DNA of 6,280 bases. It comes from an uncultured Actinomycetes bacterium (GTDB lineage Bacteria > Actinomycetota > Thermoleophilia > Gaiellales > F1-60-MAGs149). Under the pieces are notes generated by a model that saw nothing but the letters and a program-made list of their open reading frames with translations, was not told the DNA's origin and did no database searches. Location of the stretch: the NCBI GenBank assembly GCA_903847495.1, contig CAINDT010000453.1, positions 1 through 6,280 of the forward strand. Direction: 5' to 3'. A program made the position numbers and the translations under genes. This document shows positions 1 through 5,022 of this stretch, piece after piece; the first letter of the stretch is position 1, and the number at the start of each line of letters is the position of its first letter.

Positions 1-318
1 ACCCTGCTCGTCGTCGAGGGCGACGACGGCCTGATCGGCTACGCCAACGTCCACTGGGTGCACGACCTCTTCATGCCCGGGCCCGAGGGCTACCTGTCCG
101 AGCTGTTCATCCTCGAGTCGCACAGCGGTCGCGGCATCGGCGGCGAGGTGCTCGGCGTGATCGAGGCCGAGGCGCGCGACCGCGGCGCGTTTCGCCTGTC
201 GCTGCTCAACGCCAAGCGACGCGCCTCGTACGAGCGCCGCTTCTACGAGCGGCACGGCTGGGTCGAGCGCCCCGAGATCGCCAACTTCGTGCGCTGGCTG
301 CGCGAGCCCGCCCGCTAG
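1..318 (+). CDS. GNAT-family N-acetyltransferase, C-terminal part (5' end outside window)
   Basis: The frame is open from base 1 to a TAG at 316-318, giving the last 105 residues of a protein that begins upstream; the GTG at 58 lies inside the fold and is not a likely start. The GNAT landmarks are visible in order. A strand reads LIGYANV. A second strand, YLSELFIL, leads into the acetyl-CoA pyrophosphate-binding loop HSGRGIGGEVL (the R/QxxGxG/A motif A) and its helix. The late motif-B region is FYERHGW, with the usual aromatic Tyr. By family it moves acetyl from acetyl-CoA to an amine of a small molecule or a protein lysine in the cytoplasm; the acceptor cannot be read from this fragment. The stop codon overlaps that of the convergent acyl-CoA synthetase gene by four bases. 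The family is clear; the substrate is unknown. Confidence 0.85.
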   Translation, partial: TLLVVEGDDGLIGYANVHWVHDLFMPGPEGYLSELFILESHSGRGIGGEVLGVIEAEARDRGAFRLSLLNAKRRASYERRFYERHGWVERPEIANFVRWLREPAR

Positions 319-2216
319 GACGCGTCGGTCTCGGCCTGCAGCTGCTGGAAGGCGGCGCGGGCGTCCTCGACGGAGCCCTCGTTCTCGATCGTCGAGACGT
401 CGCCGACGTCGACGCCGGTTACCACGGCCTTCAGCACGCGGCGCATGATCTTGCCGCTGCGCGTCTTCGGCAGGCTGGAGACGAAGCGCAGGTCGCCGAT
501 CACCGCGACCGGGCCGAGCACCTCGCGCACCGTGGCGCGCAGCTCCTGCTCGAGGTCGGGCGAGGCCGCGAAGCCGGGCTTGACCACGACGAACACGGCC
601 ACGATCTCGCCGCGCAGCTCGTCGGGCTGGCCCGTTGCGCCAGCCTCGGCGACAGCGGGGTGGTGGAGGAACGCGGTCTCGACCTCGACGGTGCCGATGC
701 GGTGCGCGGCGATCTTGATCACCTCGTCGGCGCGGCCGGCGAACCACGCGTAGCCCTCCTCGTCGAACCGGCAGGCGTCGCCGCTGGCGTAGGCGTTCGG
801 CACGCGCGACCAGTAGTCGAGCGCGTAGCGGTCCGGATCGCCCCAGATCGTGCCGGTCAGCGAGGGGAACGGGCGACGCACGACCATCATCCCGGCCTGA
901 TTCGCCGGCAGCTCCTCGTGCGTCTGCGGATCCACGATCGCGACGTCCCACCCCGGCATCGGCAGCCCACCCGAGCCGGGACGGATCTCCTCGAGGCCGA
1001 GACCCCACGGATTGGCGAAGAGCGGCACGCCGGTCTCGGTCTGCCACATGTGGTCGATCACGGGGACGCGGTCGCCGAGCACGGCCTGCTGCAGCCACTC
1101 CCAGGCCGGCGGGTTGAGTGTCTCGCCCGCGCAGAACACGCGCGTCAGGGTCGAAAGGTCATGCCCCTCGGCCGGCGCGGTGCCGTGCTGCATCAGCATG
1201 CGCACGGCGGTCGGTGCGGTGAAGAGGCCGGTCACGCGTTCCTGCGCGATCAGCCGGTAGAGCGTGTCGGGGCCGGGAAAATCGAGTGAGCCCTCGAAGG
1301 CGATCGTCGCGGCGCCCGCCAGCAGCGGGCCGTAGACGATGTACGAGTGGCCGACGATCCAGCCGATGTCGGACGTCGACCACCAAACGTCGTTGCGGTC
1401 GAGGCCGTAGACCCAGCGGCCCATCGCGTCGAGGCCGGCCATGTAGCCGCCGTGCACGTGCACGACGAGCTTCGGCGTCGCGGTCGTGCCGCTGGTGGCG
1501 AGGATGAAGACCGGGTCGGTGGCAGCGACCTCGGCGTACGCGCCGCTGGTGTCTGCGCCGGCGGCGAGGAACTCGTCCCAGTCGAGCTCGCCCTCGCCGG
1601 CGGGGGCGGCGTCGGGCTCGCGCCGCTGCACCACGACGTGCTCGACGTCGTGGTCGCCGTCGGCGAGGGCGGCATCGACGATGTGCTTGAGCGGCACGAC
1701 CTTGCCGCGGCGGCGCGTCGAGTCGGCGACGAAGACGGCCTTGGAGCCCGATAGTCGGATGCGCTGGCCGAGCGCGCCCTCGCCGAAGCCCGCGAAGACG
1801 ACGCTGTGGATTGCGCCGATGCGGGCGCACGCGAGCATCAGCGTGATCGCCTCGACGCTGACGGGCATCGAGAGCGTGATGCGGTCGCCGTGCTCGATGC
1901 CGAGCACGCGCAGAGCAGCGGCGACACGCTCGACTTCATGCAGCAGCTCGGCATAGGACAGGCGCCGTTCGGCACCGTCCTCGCGCAGCCAGATCAACGC
2001 GGGTCGGTCGCCATAGCCGGCAGCGACGTGGCGATCGAGGCACGCGGCCGTGATGTTCGTCGTCGCGCCCTTGAACCACGTGAAGGTCGGCGCGTCCCAC
2101 TCGAGCACGCTGTCCCACGGCGAGAACCACGGGAGGTCGGCCGCCTCCCGCGCCCAGAACGCGTTGGGATCGGCGAGCGCCTCGCGCTGCAGCCGCTGGA
2201 GCTCGGTCTCGGACAT
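315..2216 (-). CDS. Acetyl/propionyl-CoA synthetase-like AMP-forming acyl-CoA ligase
   Basis: This 633-aa cytoplasmic enzyme has the length of Acs (about 650) and PrpE (about 630). It should convert a short carboxylate, ATP and CoA to acyl-CoA, AMP and PPi. An Acs-type N-terminal domain is present (FW near 20, WFKG near 47, LDRH near 60-63). ANL motifs follow in order: phosphate loop TSGTTATPK 241-249, GWIVGHSY 285-292, CAGE 362-365, MWQTETG 390-396, ASGD 477-480, GRADEVIK 494-501 and KTRSGKIMRR 584-593, which contains the catalytic, acetylatable Lys589. The pocket Trp before QTETG is kept, implying a small acyl substrate. The IV in GWIVGHSY and the Ala in CAGE look more like propionyl-CoA than acetyl-CoA synthetases, by recalled alignment. 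Odd points are that the phosphate loop lacks two usual glycines (TATPKL rather than TGxPKG) and that GHR is AHR. The ATG at 2216 fits the N-domain and a TAGAGT box six bases upstream. The family is sure; acetate versus propionate is not. Confidence 0.93.
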   Translation of the reverse strand: MSETELQRLQREALADPNAFWAREAADLPWFSPWDSVLEWDAPTFTWFKGATTNITAACLDRHVAAGYGDRPALIWLREDGAERRLSYAELLHEVERVAAALRVLGIEHGDRITLSMPVSVEAITLMLACARIGAIHSVVFAGFGEGALGQRIRLSGSKAVFVADSTRRRGKVVPLKHIVDAALADGDHDVEHVVVQRREPDAAPAGEGELDWDEFLAAGADTSGAYAEVAATDPVFILATSGTTATPKLVVHVHGGYMAGLDAMGRWVYGLDRNDVWWSTSDIGWIVGHSYIVYGPLLAGAATIAFEGSLDFPGPDTLYRLIAQERVTGLFTAPTAVRMLMQHGTAPAEGHDLSTLTRVFCAGETLNPPAWEWLQQAVLGDRVPVIDHMWQTETGVPLFANPWGLGLEEIRPGSGGLPMPGWDVAIVDPQTHEELPANQAGMMVVRRPFPSLTGTIWGDPDRYALDYWSRVPNAYASGDACRFDEEGYAWFAGRADEVIKIAAHRIGTVEVETAFLHHPAVAEAGATGQPDELRGEIVAVFVVVKPGFAASPDLEQELRATVREVLGPVAVIGDLRFVSSLPKTRSGKIMRRVLKAVVTGVDVGDVSTIENEGSVEDARAAFQQLQAETDAS

Positions 2217-2222
2217 GGCGCG

Positions 2223-2228
2223 ACTCTA
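2223..2228 (-). promoter_or_regulatory. Candidate -10 box of the synthetase gene, leaderless spacing
   Basis: On the minus strand the sequence TAGAGT matches the actinobacterial TAnnnT -10 pattern and ends exactly six bases before the ATG at 2216. That would put the transcription start on or next to the A of the ATG. No Shine-Dalgarno sequence is seen in the bases between. A -35 candidate 17 bases further upstream (TTCCCT at 2246-2251) matches TTGACA at only three positions. The same arrangement recurs at the two other complete minus-strand genes, which raises confidence. Confidence 0.55.
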
Positions 2229-2277
2229 CCGCCCGCGCCGAGCCGAGGGAAGTGAATAGCGGGGTTCGCTGAACAGC

Positions 2278-2303
2278 GGTCTGGTTGACACGGGAGCCAG
2301 ACC
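2278..2303 (-). terminator. Hairpin downstream of the His-rich gene, possible terminator or intergenic repeat
   Basis: GGTCTGG (2278-2284) and CCAGACC (2297-2303) form a 7-bp perfect stem around a 12-base loop, starting 11 bases past the stop codon of the His-rich gene. There is no T-run after the stem in either direction, so it is not a classic intrinsic terminator. It could act as a factor-dependent terminator or mRNA 3' stabiliser, or be a copy of a dispersed palindromic element. A small second dyad, GTTC-GCT-GAAC (2264-2274), lies beside it. The whole spacer 2217-2314 contains no gene. Confidence 0.4.
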
Positions 2304-2314
2304 CCTCTGCGCGA

Positions 2315-2998
2315 TCAGGTGCGCCAGACGAGCTGGACGGCGGCGATCGTCTCGCCGCCGGTCTCTGCCTCGACCGGCGCGATCGCGCGCAGCATCGCGG
2401 AGCCCGGCACGCCGAAGATGTCGGCTGTCGCCTGATCGTCCTTCAGCACCTCGACTGACGGCTGCACGCGGCGTGTCTCCGGTCCGAGTCCCAGCGCGCC
2501 GGAGCGCGACGACTCGACGGCGTAGAAGCACGCGAGCACGAGCGCGATCAGAAACGGGTTGTCCTCGTCATCGGCATAGGCGATGCGCTCGCGCGTCCGC
2601 ACCGTCGCATCGACGAGAAACGGCAGCAGCTCGGGCGACAGCTGGCCCGAGCGGTGCTTCGGCTTGGCCTTCGAGTTCGGCGCGCGCTCGAACACGACCG
2701 CGACCGGCGCTCCGGCGAGCGCGAACGTCTCGCGCTCGCGGTACGGCGCGATGGCCCACGCCAGCTCGCTCGCCATGCGCGCGGTGGCGTTGGCGAGCTC
2801 GTCGGCGAAGCGCTCGGCGTCCTCATCGGGAATGTCGGCGACCTCGAAGATCGGGTGCTGCTGCGGCGCGGTGTCGTGATCGTGATCGCAGTCGGGTCCG
2901 TGCACGTGCTCGTGTTCGTGGCCACAGTCGGGTCCGTGGACGTGCTCGTGGTCGTGACCGCAGGTCGGACCGTGCTCGTGATCGTGGTCGTGCGCCAT
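2315..2998 (-). CDS. Protein of unknown function with N-terminal His/Cys-rich metal-binding repeats
   Basis: I do not recognise the family of this 227-aa protein. Residues 1-48 hold 15 histidines and three cysteines. Residues 9-44 are three tandem 12-residue units of the form HGP(T/D)C(G/D)HxHxxx, which place Cys exactly at 13, 25 and 37. Alternating His and Asp/Glu is typical of low-complexity tracts that bind Zn, Ni, Co or Cu, so metal storage, buffering or delivery is a reasonable inference. Residues 49-227 are a normal mixed acidic alpha/beta-looking domain with one hydrophobic helix (PFLIALVLACFYAV, 148-161) and no motif I can name. There is no signal peptide or clear membrane anchor, so it is probably cytoplasmic. 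The ATG at 2998 is chosen because the His tract starts right there, an in-frame TAG lies four codons upstream, and a TAGGCT box sits six bases upstream. It is divergent from the ABC exporter across a 107-base spacer. SlyD- or HypB-type nickel proteins also have His tracts, but the rest of this sequence does not match them. Confidence 0.85.
   Translation of the reverse strand: MAHDHDHEHGPTCGHDHEHVHGPDCGHEHEHVHGPDCDHDHDTAPQQHPIFEVADIPDEDAERFADELANATARMASELAWAIAPYRERETFALAGAPVAVVFERAPNSKAKPKHRSGQLSPELLPFLVDATVRTRERIAYADDEDNPFLIALVLACFYAVESSRSGALGLGPETRRVQPSVEVLKDDQATADIFGVPGSAMLRAIAPVEAETGGETIAAVQLVWRT
2867..2974 (-). repeat. Three tandem 36-bp units encoding 12-residue His/Cys repeats
   Basis: Within the His-rich gene, residues 9-20, 21-32 and 33-44 are three in-register units: HGPTCGHDHEHV, HGPDCGHEHEHV and HGPDCDHDHDTA. 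The DNA units occupy 2939-2974, 2903-2938 and 2867-2902. The first two are roughly three-quarters identical at the base level, with many differences synonymous. This suggests fairly old duplication under protein-level selection rather than a very recent slippage event. The third unit is degenerate at its end. Confidence 0.9.
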
Positions 2999-3004
2999 GG
3001 CGGA

Positions 3005-3033
3005 AGCCTACGAGTCCTCGGGGTTCATGTGAT
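3005..3033 (-). promoter_or_regulatory. Candidate promoter of the His-rich gene, leaderless spacing
   Basis: On the minus strand TAGGCT (3005-3010) fits TAnnnT and ends six bases before the ATG at 2998, the same distance as at the synthetase and hutI genes. Exactly 17 bases further upstream is ATCACA (3028-3033), which matches TTGACA at four of six positions. This is the best -35/-10 pair in the window. The -35 element lies inside the dyad at 3020-3037. Confidence 0.5.
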
Positions 3034-3037
3034 CCCC
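3020..3037. promoter_or_regulatory. Operator-like dyad in the divergent spacer
   Basis: The 18-base sequence GGGGtTCAtgTGAtCCCC has arms GGGGnTCA and TGAnCCCC, symmetric at 14 of 18 positions. It covers the proposed -35 element of the His-rich gene, where a bound dimeric repressor would block RNA polymerase. It is more than 60 bases from the exporter start, so its effect on that gene is less certain. No specific regulator is identified. Confidence 0.4.
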
Positions 3038-3095
3038 TTCGCACGTCGCGCGTCGGCGGCGTGCGCTGCGGCATACGACGATGCGCTCTAGCGTT

Positions 3096-3099
3096 AGGA
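3096..3099 (+). promoter_or_regulatory. AGGA ribosome-binding site deciding the exporter start
   Basis: AGGA is followed by six bases and a GTG at 3106, good Shine-Dalgarno spacing. This favours 3106 over the next in-frame GTG at 3139, which has no purine-rich sequence in front of it. A TAGCGT (-10-like, 3089-3094) overlaps this region. If that box were the true promoter, transcription would begin near 3101 and the AGGA would not be in the mRNA, so the two readings compete. Confidence 0.5.
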
Positions 3100-3105
3100 C
3101 TTGCA

Positions 3106-4932
3106 GTGAGTGGACGCGGCAGACACGGAACGTTCGATGTGGGTGATAAGCCCAAGCGGCCGGAGGACCCGGAGGTCCGCCGCGCGAATCTGCGCCGTGT
3201 CTTCCGGCTGTTCGGGCCGGAGCGCAGCCGCCTCAGCGTCGTCCTCGCGTTGATCGTCTTCTCCAGTGCGCTCGGCATGGTGCCGGCGTTCCTGCTGCGC
3301 GACATCATCGACAACGCCATCCCGACGAGCAACACGACGCTGCTGGCCTGGCTCGCGCTCGGCATGATCGCCATCGCGATCATCGTCGGCATCCTCGGTG
3401 TCGCGCAGACGTACCTGTCGAATCGCGTTGGGCAGGAGGTCATGCACGACCTGCGCGCTGACGTCTACGAGCATCTGCAGCGCCAGTCGCTCGCGTTCTT
3501 CACCCGCACGCGCACGGGCGAGGTGCAATCGCGCATCGCCAACGACATCGGCGGCGTCGACGACGTCGTCACCTCGACGGCGACGTCGGTCGTCTCGAAC
3601 GTCACGACGGTGCTCGCCGCGGTCGTCGCGATGTTCCTGCTCGACTGGCGCCTGGCGATCCTGTCGCTGATCCTCGTGCCCTTCTTCGTGCTGCTCACGC
3701 GCCGGGTCGGCGTCGAGCGTCGCAAGCTGGCCACGGAGCGCCAGAAGACGCTGGCCGACATCTCGTCGCTGGTGCAGGAGTCGCTGTCCGTCAGCGGCGT
3801 GCTGCTCGGCAAGACGATGGGGCGCGGCCCCGAGCTGGCCGAGCGCTTCCGCCGCGAATCGCGCGAGCTCGCGGAGCTCGAGGTGCGTCAGCGCATGGCG
3901 GGCCGCTGGGTGATGGCGTCGATCAGCGCCTCCTTCGCGATCCTGCCGGCGCTCGTCTACTGGGCTGGCGGCTGGTCGATCGCCAACGGCTGGGGCGCGG
4001 TCTCGATCGGTACTCTGGTCGCCTTCGCGACCATCCAGACGCGTATCTTCTTCCCCGTCGGCGCGCTGCTGAGCGTCGGCATCGACGTGCAGGCATCGCT
4101 TGCCCTGTTCGACCGCATTTTCGAGTACCTCGACCTCGAGGTCGATATCGACGAGCACGAGGGCACGCGCTCACTCGACCGCGCCGACGTTAAGGGCGAG
4201 GTCTCCTTCGACGACGTCTGGTTCCGCTACGAGCAATCAGGGCCGTGGACGATCGCGGGCGCCACGTTCCTGGCCGCGCCGGGCACGAGCACCGCGGTGG
4301 TGGGGGAGACCGGCTCGGGCAAGACCACGCTCGGCTACCTCGTCGCGCGTCTCTACGACGCCGAGCGGGGTGCGGTCCGTATCGACGGCGTCGACGTCAA
4401 GGACCTCTCGTTCGCCTCGCTGGCCGACCTCGTTGGCGTCGTCAGCCAGGAGACGTACCTCTTCCACGCCTCGGTGCGCGAGAACCTGCGCTTCGCCCAG
4501 CCCGACGCGACGGACGTCGAGATCGAGGAGGCGTGCCGTGCGGCCCGCATCCACGAGCACATCGAGGGGCTCGAGCACGGTTACGACACGGTCGTTGGCG
4601 AGCGTGGCTACCGCTTCTCCGGCGGCGAGAAGCAGCGCATCGCGATCGCGCGCACGGTGCTGCGCAATCCGCCCATCCTCGTGCTCGACGAGGCGACCAG
4701 CGCGCTGGACGTCGACACGGAGCGCCAGGTGCAGGAGGCGCTCGACGCCCTCGCCGAGGGCCGCACCACGATCACCATCGCCCATCGCCTCTCGACGGTG
4801 CGCGACGCCGACCAGATCCTCGTGATGGACGCCGGCGCGATCGTGGAGCGCGGCACGCACGCCGAGCTCGTCGCCCAGGGCGGCCGCTACGCCGACCTTG
4901 TGGCGCGCGACTCGCTCGGCGCGACCGTCTGA
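3106..4932 (+). CDS. ABC exporter half-transporter, membrane domain fused to ATPase
   Basis: This is a 608-aa type-IV ABC exporter of the MsbA/LmrA/BmrA kind, a membrane protein that works as a dimer and uses ATP to expel a substrate. Six membrane segments are expected; hydrophobic stretches lie at about 42-65, 79-103, 160-180, 183-199, 268-290 and 300-320. The intracellular-loop motif FFTRTRTGEVQSRIANDI (131-148) is typical of lipid and multidrug exporters. The ATPase domain is complete: A-loop Tyr375, Walker A GETGSGKTT 400-408, Q-loop Gln448, signature FSGGEKQR 504-511, Walker B ILVLDEA 524-530 with catalytic Glu529, D-loop SALD 532-535 and H-loop His560. All catalytic residues are intact, so a homodimer could be active by itself. 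The open frame reaches back to 2473, but that extension is Arg-rich shadow sequence over the His-rich gene; GTG 3106 gives the family length. The substrate cannot be deduced. A metal-linked role is suggested only by the divergent neighbour. Confidence 0.95.
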   Translation: MSGRGRHGTFDVGDKPKRPEDPEVRRANLRRVFRLFGPERSRLSVVLALIVFSSALGMVPAFLLRDIIDNAIPTSNTTLLAWLALGMIAIAIIVGILGVAQTYLSNRVGQEVMHDLRADVYEHLQRQSLAFFTRTRTGEVQSRIANDIGGVDDVVTSTATSVVSNVTTVLAAVVAMFLLDWRLAILSLILVPFFVLLTRRVGVERRKLATERQKTLADISSLVQESLSVSGVLLGKTMGRGPELAERFRRESRELAELEVRQRMAGRWVMASISASFAILPALVYWAGGWSIANGWGAVSIGTLVAFATIQTRIFFPVGALLSVGIDVQASLALFDRIFEYLDLEVDIDEHEGTRSLDRADVKGEVSFDDVWFRYEQSGPWTIAGATFLAAPGTSTAVVGETGSGKTTLGYLVARLYDAERGAVRIDGVDVKDLSFASLADLVGVVSQETYLFHASVRENLRFAQPDATDVEIEEACRAARIHEHIEGLEHGYDTVVGERGYRFSGGEKQRIAIARTVLRNPPILVLDEATSALDVDTERQVQEALDALAEGRTTITIAHRLSTVRDADQILVMDAGAIVERGTHAELVAQGGRYADLVARDSLGATV

Positions 4933-4936
4933 CGTC

Positions 4937-4972
4937 GAAGTTCGGTTTGGGATCAGACCCGATTCCGAACCT
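4937..4972. repeat. 36-bp palindromic repeat, copy 1
   Basis: This element starts four bases after the exporter stop codon. It matches copy 2 at 33 of 36 positions (differences at 4952, 4955 and 4961). The outer arms GTTCGG (4940-4945) and CCGAAC (4965-4970) pair perfectly. The inner stem has two mismatched pairs that copy 2 does not have, so this looks like the decayed copy. Confidence 0.85.
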
Positions 4973-4979
4973 GAAGACT

Positions 4980-5015
4980 GAAGTTCGGTTTGGGGTCTGA
5001 CCCCATTCCGAACCT
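4980..5015. repeat. 36-bp palindromic repeat, copy 2, probable bidirectional hairpin
   Basis: The element lies 43 bases downstream of copy 1 in the same orientation. It folds as outer arms GTTCGG (4983-4988) and CCGAAC (5008-5013), a TT/TT internal loop, and inner arms TGGGGTC (4991-4997) and GACCCCA (4999-5005) around a single T. It is therefore a hairpin with 13 paired positions when read from either strand. It sits between two converging genes, eight bases past the hutI stop on the minus strand. A role in transcription termination or mRNA 3'-end protection for both genes is plausible, although there is no T-run. The form resembles repetitive extragenic palindromes. Confidence 0.85.
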
Positions 5016-5022
5016 GCAGGTC

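Noticed and set aside
2285..2290. TTGACA on the plus strand as a -35 promoter element.
   Set aside because: There is no suitable -10 hexamer followed by a plus-strand gene; the sequence is in the loop of the 2278-2303 hairpin and all nearby genes are on the minus strand.
2867..2974. The 36-bp tandem units considered as a CRISPR-like array.
   Set aside because: The units are contiguous without spacers, stay in frame and encode a regular His/Cys peptide repeat inside an open gene.
3008..3028. A six-codon mini-ORF (MNPEDS) on the minus strand just upstream of the His-rich gene, with AAGGGG five bases before its ATG, suggesting a leader peptide.
   Set aside because: Its TAG stop is part of the TAGGCT box that fits a -10 element at the same position as in two other genes, so it is probably not transcribed. 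It also contains no His or Cys codons that would suggest a metal or amino-acid attenuator.
2654..3091. A plus-strand frame opposite the His tract encoding a Val/Ile-rich stretch that looks like a membrane segment.
   Set aside because: Antisense of alternating His/Asp codons automatically reads as Val/Ile, so the hydrophobic look is a composition artefact.
2473..3105. A 211-codon N-terminal extension of the ABC exporter frame.
   Set aside because: It lies antisense to the His-rich gene and the spacer, is Arg/Ala-rich with no domain, and would make the exporter far longer than its family. GTG 3106 with AGGA gives the expected length.
3094..4158. A 354-codon open frame on the minus strand opposite the ABC exporter.
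   Set aside because: Its translation is rich in Arg, Asp and His from the antisense of GC-rich codons and has no domain; the plus strand encodes an intact exporter.
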